Below, in pieces: positions 26,664 to 36,800 of a DNA stretch of 64,000 bases (position 1 is its first letter; each line of letters opens with the position of its first letter). Made by a program: the position numbers and the translations under genes. The stretch comes from Capitella teleta (lineage: Eukaryota; Annelida; Polychaeta; Capitellidae): positions 966,148 through 1,030,147 of the forward strand of contig KB302196.1 of assembly GCA_000328365.1 (NCBI GenBank). The letters run 5' to 3'. A model generated the notes under the pieces. That model made no database searches, was not told the origin of the DNA, and saw only the letters and a program-made list of their open reading frames with translations.

Positions 26664-28559
26664 GTGAGATCTAATTAACAATGATTAATCTGATTATTTA
26701 AAATTCAACATTTTTTTATTTTTCTCATTGAATCTTCATGTTCTTGCTTGGTGAAGTTTAAATTACAATTTTTGCCCGTTAAAATTAGCTATGAACATAG
26801 TTGTAAGACGGACGCTCAATGTTCGCGCCATTCTTCATGGAAAGCCTGCCGCGAAGCTGCAGACAAAAAATAAGAGATCGTTTGCAAAACAATCGAAGTT
26901 ATCTTTCTCTGACGTATGAGTAGACGAAATATATTAGAGAACAATAATACTTATCGTTTAAAATAGTTTATGCACTTCATGAACTTTATTATTTTGAAAT
27001 TTATCCCTGCGATCACAAGCGAAGAAGCCTGTTAATTGCGACATTTGCGTTCTTTTTCTGGTTGCATGTGTTGAATAATTGCAAATTCTATGGGATGGAA
27101 TTGTAACACAGAGGCCATTTCGATGGTTCATGAAGGTCGAATATGGTCCATTCCCTGATATGATTGTCTCTTGGGGAAGAAGAAAAAAATCTGAATCAAT
27201 GTAAACACGCTACAGGACCACATTTCCTCATATAAAGTAAATCCATCACTCAATGTTTACATGAATGGAATAACTTCATTTGGATTGAGTGAAAAGTTGT
27301 GAAAATTCGCGTATTGTCGTGCAACCTCGTCAAGGATTTTGTTGTTGCCACGGGCTATTTCCTAGAATTCCCGATTCCAGGATGACTCCCGTTGCCTAGT
27401 TACGGAGCTGCAACCAAGTTGTGCATCGTTGCCCTTGGCTGTCTGTTGTCATTATCTTTGCATCTCTGATATGATGCAATGTGATATATTGTAATTATCG
27501 GCAATGTTGGCGTGTAATTGGTGGATGATGGCTAATTATATATTCCAAGTAAATAGCGCTGTTTCTACATGCCACTCATCCGTCTCTATTATAATCCACA
27601 CAATGCCGTTCCGAAAACCCGCATCGTATAATGAAGTGCCAATTTTCCAACTATTATTTTAATGACGACGTTTATACAATTAATGCATTCAATTTGTGTG
27701 CAATAATGTATATTTTAAATATTTTTGGGTTATTTCAGTTTTGTTTTTTGTTTGTTTTTTTTTTTTTTTCTGCATATAAAATTCAGAATATATATTTTTA
27801 GCCAGGTATTGTGTAAGCACAATGTGACAATGTGCATTTTCTCGACAATATTCCCTTGTCCATTCCATTCATGTCCATTGCGCATTCAGTACCTTTTTTT
27901 TTTTTCGCTTGGTATTTTTTTTTCCTACTCCATACATCACGTGGTCCATTTTCAAGACAAGTACTTTTTTCGGATCCAATGTGGAGTACTGTTGGGTATC
28001 GATACAAGGGAATCGAACTGTTTAAAACTATCGCCATTTATTATTGAATTATTGATGTATGGATGGGGCGCCATTTTGTCTCCATAAATCTTATACACTG
28101 AAGGTGGTGTCGCCGCTCCTTTGCATGCGTCTCGTGGGTCTAGAAATCTGATTTATTCCTCGTCTCAAGAGGCGAGCTCGGAGCCTTTATCAGCTTCCGG
28201 CCAGGTCTCCCAGAAGGTGGCCGGCGCCTTTCAACCCACTGCACCCTCTCGCGTGATGACGGAGTGTCCGGGAGAGGGCGATAATAGGGGGCTGGGTATT
28301 CTCCGTAGCACGGTCTCTCCTGACCCCAATGAACCGAAGCATGCTCATTTGGGACTCATCCCGGGAAAAGTTTTTCAGAAGTTGCCTAACGACCGCCTCG
28401 TTTATGTTCTTAACGATCAGCCAAATCTGATACCTACAAACTGCGACGGATGGCTTTGCGCGTACAAAGCTTTTTTACTGTTGTCCTCAATGTTTGAATA
28501 TTTGTTTATACGGGGCACGAACTGACCAGTGGCGCCTTGCGGGGAGAAGGGTGGGGGGT

Positions 28560-28949
28560 GGGACAGTACACCAGATGCGACCGCGCTTCCCTCAGCTCTC
28601 AAAGAAACTCCACGCGGCGTCCCGACCCCACCCCTCCCCGCGCTTCCCCCGTCCGTCTATCCCAGCAATCTGCGGGCTGAGTATAAGATTACCAAGCGCT
28701 TGGAGTGTGGCACTCCGCTCCGCTCTGCGCATGCGTACGGCCAGAGTTTGGCGTATACTCAGATGTACAACATCCACTGAGTCATAAACTTGTGTTGGAA
28801 GGAGAAGCGAGCGGAAGAGCGAATGAAGCGGATAACTCTACTCACCATGGTGACTGCGCGCAACTGACGTCGTCGTAACCAGGACAACCTAAGTTTTCTC
28901 TCTATTAGTGGGGACTTCTCTTATTGTACAGGACTCTTGTTTGATCACC
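28560..28949 (+). promoter_or_regulatory. CpG-rich putative promoter with perfect NRF1 core
   Basis: A GC-rich block carries TGCGCATGCG at 28726-28735, 224 bases before the candidate first-exon ATG at 28950. No TATA box is evident. A second ATG-led stretch with a GTGACT donor lies near 28,823-28,849. This is the most promoter-like part of the region just upstream of RBFOX. Confidence 0.4.
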
Positions 28950-29009
28950 ATGGCAATGATGTGGATCCCTACTCCAGGCGGATACGTTCCTTCGACAGGG
29001 AATCAAATG
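28950..29009 (+). CDS. Candidate alternative first coding exon of RBFOX (MAMMWIPTPGGYV...)
   Basis: The ATG lies in CACCATGGC, a strong start context. Twenty codons follow, ending at GGGAATCAAATG before a GTGAAC donor at 29010, in phase 0. Spliced to 33,583 this reads ...STGNQM then HMVQNQM, in frame. Vertebrate RBFOX proteins carry short N-termini rich in Pro, Gly and Tyr followed by a GNQ motif, which this segment loosely echoes. A CpG-rich NRF1-bearing segment lies upstream. RNA data would be needed to confirm it. Confidence 0.35.
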
Positions 29010-30307
29010 GTGAACGCTTTATATTTCTTTGTCTTTAAATCGTTTGCGTGAATTTTTTTTTTTCGGAAACAAAAGTGTTATCAAACTTTTTTTCGCGGAG
29101 TATCCCTGAATCTTTTCTTGTAGTTGTTACAAAAAGTGTTTCTAAATTCGAGGAAGTATCGTGCTTGCGGTTTGTAATCTGAAACAATTGAAGTATTTCC
29201 TTTTCAGATTACAGTCTCATTGTGGTTACTTCACTCATTTACGTGGAATTCTCATGCATTGTATTCTTTTTCATGTAACGCGCTGTTCAAAGTTATCAAT
29301 CATTGTTATTCAGGATGCATCTATTTTGTTCGTACGCAGAAATTCTCTGCATTGTTTATGCGTCATAAACATTCGCGTCTCTTCTTTTTCCCCTCGAAGT
29401 ATCCATCCATAGAATATACTTGTAAACATTAACTTTGTGATCACACACACACATATCTTGAATCCCTTCTCGACTATATTAATTTGCCTTACATTTGTTT
29501 CATTGGTTACAGCCGAAGTTATTAATACTCTGAAAGGTGGTCTATCCCGGCTTCTCCTCTCTTGTGATGTTCGGACGCTGGTCTGTTTGTCCAGGGAGGC
29601 CTCCCTCCCCCATCGCATCTTATCGCAGCCCTCGAGCTGCCGCGCATGTTGTTTCTTTAGCTTTCGCGATCGCCTCCTGGCTTACATCACGAGCACATGG
29701 TGCAATGCACTCTCGCTTCTCTCCTTTGGTTACCATGGAGACTGAATAGCAGATAAGATTTTTCTGCGTAACGTCTGCTGTTGATTTGCAGTGTAATGGA
29801 AAGAAACGACGCTCATTGAGCAGTTTTATACGATCTTTTCATATCGTATCGTAATCACACAACATGTATTCTCCTTTTATTTATAGGGATCTACCGTTGG
29901 CTGAACTATCTGTGCCATCTATCTCCCCCCTCCCCCCTTCCCCCTTCTGTAAATGTCCAGTTTTTTTTCCAATTGACCGCGGTGCCCCAAAGGACCAGTA
30001 GCAATGTCTCGACAATGTCCAGTGTGTTATTGTTTTTCGCTTGACCCGTGATCGCATCTCGTGTAAAACTGCCCGCCGTCGATGACCGTCGCCGGTCATC
30101 GGGTGAATTCGTTTCGTGGCGGGCCTGCGTCGGGTCAGCGGTGTCCGAGATTGGCTCCTTAAATCAATGGTCCGGCGTCGTTCCTCATCCTCCGAGCGTG
30201 ATCTGAATATTCCGTACTAGGACGGACGACGCGTCGTTAGCGCTGATTGACGTGATTGACGCGGCTAATGAAGCAGAACGCGCAGTCAAACTTGCTTATC
30301 TTTTCCC

Positions 30308-30321
30308 GTTGCCATGGTGAC
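30308..30321. promoter_or_regulatory. X-box palindrome GTTGCCATGGTGAC
   Basis: A near-perfect RFX X-box match, followed 14 bases later by the half site TTGGCAACC. Confidence 0.55.
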
Positions 30322-31047
30322 CAAATTGTGTTTGGCAACCGACGACTCTGGTCCATTAGGGCGGAGGTACTCGAAGAAGTAGTCCTATCTACGTCACGAT
30401 GTTATTAGTCCGTAATGATGTGCGCTTACGGGGTAAGGGAGGGGGTAGGATTGACCCCGTGACCCCGCATCCATCAGCGTCCAACCTTTCCCGCTTGAGC
30501 CTCCCGGATTCAGTACAAGGCAATCCTGCTGTCGCGAACACCGCTGAGTTATTCCCGCATGCTATTATGCAGTCAGCATTGTTAGCTTTGCACTTGGACT
30601 ATTGGACAATGAGGGATCATAATTTGTGACCCGGATCTCACGTTTAACGAGTAATAGATAACAAGGAAGCCGAATTTGAGTACAGAGCTAAATATGCGAA
30701 GAATGCAGAGAAGTGGGGAGGAGGCTCTTCAACGCTTATCGTCGGAGGGAATCAAGAGAAGCGCTTTTAAAGAGGGGAAGATTACGCGGGACGCTTTTAC
30801 GACTTTTGTTCTTCTCTCAGACTGAATTCTTCCCACACTTCAGACTGTGGGACGTCGGTTGCATTCCTTAGCAACGCAGCAGCTGTAGCTGCGAGCAAAC
30901 GCACAAAACATATTCCCTCTTCTCTGCTCCCCTGCTCTCTGTGCCTGTCAGTCCCGGATCATCCCGCTGCGACACACCATCGATCCGGTATCCACCCCGA
31001 TCACCACGAAATGTATATTCATTGCCTTTTTTAGAACGAGCTTTTGT

Positions 31048-31089
31048 GTCACCATGGCAACGCGTCTTGTCAGTTGTCACCATGGCATC
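31048..31089. promoter_or_regulatory. Pair of X-box-like palindromes 28 bases apart
   Basis: GTCACCATGGCAAC (31048-31061) and GTCACCATGGCATC (31076-31089) are near-identical sites in the same orientation, spaced 28 bases start to start, close to three helical turns. That spacing would suit two factors on one face of the DNA. Confidence 0.5.
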
Positions 31090-32164
31090 ACCGTGTAAAG
31101 CGCGGTTTTCTGTTGACTCGGAGGCGGATCACCATGCATATCAATCGGAGTTCCGTGGAATTAATTAACGGTCCGATTCCTATCGGCTTTTGTTTACAAG
31201 CGTTTTTTGGTGTTTTTTTCTTTTGCAACGTGAAACTCACCACTCTAATCACCTCCGGTGTTATTTTTCACACGCTCTATACTATAAATACTACGTGTAG
31301 TATTTACGTGTCAGTATAATTACCAGTAGATTCCATTGTACCAGATATTTATACATGAAGGCTATTAAAGGGGCATCGAATGTATATCACTGTATGCTTT
31401 ATATATATGTTTACCAGTGAGTAATGGGCTTTGGGCCAGTTCGCTGATCGCCTTGTCAAACAGACTCTGCTTGAAGTCTTTACGGCGAGTTCATGTAGAA
31501 CCAGCGTTTAGCACTTGAGCCCCTAAACAAAGCAGCTTTTTACTATTCGTACAAGCTGTGTCTGTTGTGCCATGAAGTCTCCATAAACAATGCGCTTGAT
31601 GCATCCTGCGCTGCTCTGGATGGGGAAGAGAAGATCCGTGTCGCTGGAACCGGAGCATAGGAAATGGAGGATTCTGAGTGATAGTCTAACAGGAATTTGA
31701 TCGACGCGGGACAATGCCTGAGGGGAAATTGAGCGCGATGTTCGCCAGGGTGATGACCCCAGAAGTTCAGCTGCATCGGGGCCACGTGCTGCTTCAGAAA
31801 CGACGCCTTGCAACATTGCCGAAAATAAGCCCCGCCCCCTTGGCTCACTTCCCATCGCCATGGCAACGCTTCTCCCTCCACTCTCCTCTCCATCCTCTCT
31901 CTTTCCTTCTCTCTGTCAATAACGCGACTGTCATGAAAGCTTACAGTGCATATTGAAACAAGTGTGTGCTGTGCTGCATCGTCCAGCATCGCTTCGCTCC
32001 CATGAGTTCATAACGCATTTCACTCACGCGAACGAGCGAAATCCGACTGCATATTACGCTGTATGCTATTTGTACGCATGTCGTCCACTCGCCGGAGATG
32101 CTCGGCCATCTGGCTTCGTTATTAGCCGGGAGGGCAGAGCGCATACATTAGCGTTGGGGCACCA

Positions 32165-32307
32165 GCCGCAGAGGCAGCAGCAGCAGCAGCAGCAGCCGCA
32201 TCGGCAAGCAGCCCCGCAGGATAAGAGAGAGGAGGGCTAGCACCCATCTGGAGCGACGGTGGCGGCAGTCAAAACAAAGACATGCATTTGAAGGCTTCTG
32301 AGTGTCC
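32165..32307 (+). promoter_or_regulatory. RBFOX: Putative RBFOX 5' leader with CAG repeat
   Basis: A CAG run (seven to eight units, about 32175-32198) and GC-rich sequence precede the candidate first-exon ATG at 32308. A frame reading through the CAG run closes at 32240, so its glutamine tract is probably leader sequence rather than RBFOX protein. An in-frame TGA at 32299 lies before the ATG. Confidence 0.35.
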
Positions 32308-32352
32308 ATGCGTTTGAGATCTCAAATGGCGATGCAGTTAATTCCTATCATG
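32308..32352 (+). CDS. RBFOX: Candidate first coding exon of RBFOX nearest the body of the gene
   Basis: Fifteen codons from ATG 32308 (MRLRSQMAMQLIPIM), with further in-frame ATGs at 32326 and 32332, end in phase 0 at a consensus GTGAGT donor at 32353. The next common exon starts 1.2 kb downstream in phase 0, giving an uninterrupted frame. An in-frame stop lies upstream. It is the closest promoter-proximal candidate to the body of the gene, but I cannot exclude a start inside the next exon (ATG 33586 or 33601). Confidence 0.4.
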
Positions 32353-33550
32353 GTGAGTGCGTAGTTGAGCACACTCTGTTGCAGCATTATGTGTGGTGCC
32401 ACACGTCTACTATATAGGCCTACTCTCGCACATTCTGTGTGGAATAACGGATCTTTTTCGTCGCTTTACAGTGGAGTCTTTGTGCGTGCCGCATTTTGTG
32501 TTAATGAGATGCTGATGTATAAACGTGTTTCGCTTCGGGCCATTTGTCAGCGGTCCAGGACCAGGCGGTGTCCATTATAGGTTGTTATCTACTGTCGATA
32601 TTTTCATTTACGAATCCATTTCTTGCTCTACTCGGGTTGGGTGTATTCGTACAGCACTGTTACATATTATCCGTAATCCCGTCAGAGCTGCAGACTGATA
32701 CTTCCTCTCATAACATTCGATTGTATATTTGGGGCGTGTGTTTAATCTGTTCGTGTGTCTGAAGTTCTACTGTACATTGCTGTATATTTTTATCCCCTGC
32801 GGCTGAAGTGCAATTTTTAGTTGTTCGTTTTCGCCGTTTGTGTCGCATCAACATTTGGGAATGTCTCTGTGATATTACCTCTCTTCAACTTTGTAGCTGA
32901 TTTCAATTACGTCATGCAGCAGGTACTGTGACGTCACTGATCGCGTGTTTCATCCAGTACAAGTAGTTACTCATTCGAGTTCCTCTCCCATCAGGTAGCT
33001 GACCAGAATTGGCCTGAATTTCACATTTTTGAAAATAGCCCGGTTTTTCGCTCACTGACTATTATCCAATGTATCGGGCTATTACCATGGCAATGTATTC
33101 GTGGAATCCGCCTTAGCAACTCCCATGGCAGCGGTATGCAATTACTCGTGCGTATCATTCTCAGCTGTTTCCTTGCGTGTGATCGGGTGAAATCAAGCGT
33201 TGCATGCGGTACTCGTGACTGATGCTCTCTTACACCGCTGTGCCGCCTTTCATCGTCGTTCAGCGGGGAGCACCCTACTTACTCTGAGCGTAAAGACCAA
33301 TTAACTCACCTGTCTAATTACCTCTACTCGTGATAGACCCATTACTGCGCTGTCAATTTCATTCGGGTTCATTCGGTGCAACTTGTTGAGTAGACTACAT
33401 TCGCTTTCCTTTCAGAGCGATCGCCTCTATATATACACCATCAATGTAAAACTGCGTATCTTCTATGTGTCGACTTTTTTTCTTGTGAAGATTTCGCCTG
33501 ATAGGTTGCTATTACTATAAAATTTCTTTTAGATTTCGAGGAATCGCTCG

Positions 33551-33564
33551 GTTGCCTTAGTAAC
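33551..33564. promoter_or_regulatory. X-box GTTGCCTTAGTAAC just upstream of an RBFOX exon
   Basis: A full two-half-site X-box match ends 18 bases before the acceptor AG of the glutamine-rich RBFOX exon. It therefore overlaps the zone where the branch point and pyrimidine tract are expected. Confidence 0.5.
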
Positions 33565-33582
33565 GGTTTTGTTCTTTTGCAG

Positions 33583-33834
33583 CACATGGTACAGAACCAG
33601 ATGACGCCGTCCTACCCGGCGGCCGCCTTCTCGCAGGCGGCTGCTCCAGGAGGACTCGAAGAATTCCAGCAACAGCAGCAACAACAGCAAGCAGTTCAAC
33701 AACAGCCGACCAGTTTGCCATCGCAGGCGCAGAGTCCGGCTGCAGCAGTGACCGGCGCCGCCGATGTCCAGATCAAGCCAGAACAGGCAGTGGCAGTGAC
33801 CGCTGCAGTCTCCAGTGGCGTCGAGCAACAAACG
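33583..33834 (+). CDS. RBFOX: RBFOX exon: glutamine/alanine-rich N-terminal region
   Basis: An 84-codon phase-0 exon with acceptor TTTTGCAG and donor GTCAGT. It starts [16 protein letters not shown] and contains a run of eight glutamines encoded by mixed CAA/CAG codons, then a second glutamine cluster and an Ala/Val-rich stretch. Disordered, low-complexity N-termini are usual upstream of the RBFOX RRM. Mixed codons argue against a recent repeat expansion. ATGs at 33586 and 33601 could serve as starts if upstream exons are non-coding. Confidence 0.85.
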
Positions 33835-36800
33835 GTCAGTACTCACGAGAAGAGTACATCTTGTGAATGCATAAGAAGGGGTGTTGGGACGGGGGTGGGG
33901 GTGGGTGAGCCATTCCTCGATGGAGCGCGCAGAGTCCTGCCAATCGCACAAATTGAGTTTGCGTCCGGACTCCATTGATTTTTCGCGGGATGCGTTCTGG
34001 CATTTTACTAATTCATGGCGCCACGAGATCTGTGAGGAAAGGGAAACACATAAAGCTATATTTACTTCCTAGAAATCCTTGTCTTTTTGGTGGTGCTTTC
34101 GAAATTATACACCGTTGCTATGGCAATTGCATCTCCATGGCAACAAGCAGTGTGACAGATGAGGGCGATGGGATCGGGAGATATGCGTCGTTTCATTTGG
34201 GGTCCGCGTCGACTTATTACTTCCTAATGGAAAGATTCTTATCCTCAAAATGGTTACTCTGGCAACTGCGTTGTACTGTTGCATTAATTCCTGGAATTAT
34301 AGCTCTTTCTTGGAAAAGTTACCCTGTGAATATCCAGAAACTAAAAGCTGGGTACATATCTTATGCAATTCGTAGAAATGCTTTCTATATCTGAATACCC
34401 TGGTATGACGAACTTGCTACATGTAGTACTTTTCGTTGTGTCAATTATATTCGTATTGGAAGTACATCCCTTGTATTCTACATGTAGTGGTGATTTTCTT
34501 TTGTGTTTTTGTGCTGCCTTGTGTATAATTATGGTTATATTCATACACTATATAGCAGTCTGGTAGAACGGTTCATTTCTTATGTGCTTATATATTATGG
34601 TTCTTCCTGATTTTCGTCGCTTGCATATTATTGTTCTTGCATGCGTTTTTACGTTCTTTTTCTCCCCTTCGACCCTGTGTAGCTTGGAGACATGAATAGC
34701 GTGGTTTCTGTCTCGCAGCAAACCGACCTGGAGCAAGTAGACAGCGTCGTGCAAGTGGCTCCAGGGTCATCGTCGCCCGTCTCGCCCGGAGGCAGCTCAG
34801 CCGCCGGACCCAAGCGCCTGCACGTCTCCAATATTCCCTTTCGATTCCGGGAAGCCGACCTCCGAAACCTGCTTGGGGTAAGTGTGCGTTTCGCTTTGCA
34901 TCTCTTCTTTTAACGCTTAAAAAATAGGTTGTCCATAGCAACTACATTTGTAATTTCTTGGAAATTGGCGTAATATTTGAAAGTGGGCTGAGAACATGAT
35001 CTCTAAGCAACGGTTGCCTCGGCAACCGCGAAGCTCTTTGCGTCGTAAGCCCTGTAGGCATGCAGCTGTCTGCTTAATTACCACAAATTCGATTGCGACC
35101 ATTTCCAATGCCTCTGGGGCCGATGGACGAGAAACATTCGCTATCAATAATACAAAGCTTCCTGGCCAGCCGTATATTCTCTTTCTCTCCTCTTCATTTA
35201 AACTCTACTAATTATTGTCATTATATCTTCGTAACAGCAGTTTGGAACTATTTTGGACGTGGAAATCATATTCAACGAACGCGGATCAAAGGTACGTTTA
35301 TATTTAACAGATATTAAACTCTAATCTACGCTGTTTTGACAATTCTCACTTCCACCGACAGTACAGCGGTGCGTGTTGCAATAACATGTAATGATTTATT
35401 TTTACGATTCTCCTCTCATTCCATAATGTTTTTGTGTGTGCTATTCTGGTCTGCTGAGTCATTCTGCAGAGTTGCAGACTCTCTGCTCTCTTCTCTCCAA
35501 TATTGCCCCCCCTTCCTCTCCCTCCCTCTCCATACTACAGAGCATGGTTGTTTCCCCAATTGTGTTTTCCACTAAAATTAGAAATCTCCCATCACGAGAG
35601 TACATATTCAGTTTGAGAAGATAGATTTTTTTTTTTTAAATATTTGAGCCATTTCACCTATCCCTTCCAAAAAACCTATTTTAGTATTACCATCAGGTGA
35701 AAAAGAACGACTTAATTATTTGTCTAAATTTATGGTTTGCATTACAGTATATCTCTACATGATAGATTAAAAACAGTGTTTGGTTATTAACTTTGCCCTG
35801 CTTGATTGTTTTGACTCCTCTGACCCTGAATCCAAGTGTGATCCCGAAAAGAACTAAAAGAAAAAAAAAAAAAACTAAAAAAATTGATGAATTTATGATT
35901 TGTTCGTTCGCTGCTATAATCCGCTCTTTTCTTTTTCTCCTCCTCTTCCTCTCCTCCTCTTCCTCCTCTTCCTCTTCCTCCTCCTCCTTCTTCTCTTCTT
36001 GCTCCTCTTCTTTTCTTCGTATCGTCATGACAACCGTGTCTGCTGCATCCCTTGCTGCCGCGTAGGACCGTCTCCTCCTCCTCCATCCAGCAGAAGGATC
36101 TCGTGTCTTTACTTAGAAAGACGTACGTATAGCTGAGGCCACACGTGTACAGCTGCTCTCTCCTCTGCTCTCTCTGTCTGCTCTCTGTTGCTCTATCACA
36201 CCCACCCCCACCTCAGATAAAATCCTAAACAGAATGCTCTTTCTTGTTATGTGTGTGTTTGTTTATTTAACTCCTGAAAACCTTAAAAAAAGGCCTATTG
36301 TCATGTTGTTTGTATACTAAAAAAGCATGGGGCAAAAACATACCAAAAACTCCGAACCAGCGGCATGCCTCTCTCGTCCCTCTTTGTCTCTCTCTCACTC
36401 TCTTTGGCTTTTGACATTTTCAGGTAGCAAAAAAATACATTACGTCGCATGAATGTTTCTCACCAGCCCAACAATTTAAATAATTATAATAATAATTCAT
36501 TTCAAAACTGTCGAATCTCCCGTTGCCATGGCAACTCTCCCCTCATATTGTGTGCAGAGCGCTCTGATTGGCCAAATAATTTGCATGTGTGCTCTGTCTC
36601 TGTCCCTATCACCCCTTCCTCCTCCCCCTCCCCCTGTTCTCTCTCGAAATTACTCGGAGGGAAATCTCTCCAAATTGTTCGTTTGCACGTTGCCCACATC
36701 GGAATCCGCATGGATCGATACATTCTCTCTTTCGTTTTTCTTTGCATGGCAGGGTTTTGGTTTCGTAACGTTTGCCCTTAGCAGCGATGCAGACCGCGCA

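Noticed and set aside
28121-28525. 134-codon plus frame in a GC-rich area.
   Set aside because: No family resemblance and no splice or start support; it lies beside a promoter-like CpG-rich block that lowers stop frequency.
877-31797. Frequent CACGTG and TCACGTGA E-boxes in the first 32 kb.
   Set aside because: The count is close to that expected for a six- or seven-base word in this length of DNA, and no consistent extended context was seen.
31953-32240. Plus-strand frame with a glutamine run, considered as the RBFOX N-terminus.
   Set aside because: It ends in a stop before the candidate first-exon donor and is not in line with the downstream exon; it is more likely leader sequence with a CAG repeat.
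35693-36136. Several open frames rich in Glu/Arg or Ser/Leu/Phe.
   Set aside because: They are translations of the CT-rich microsatellite in an RBFOX intron.
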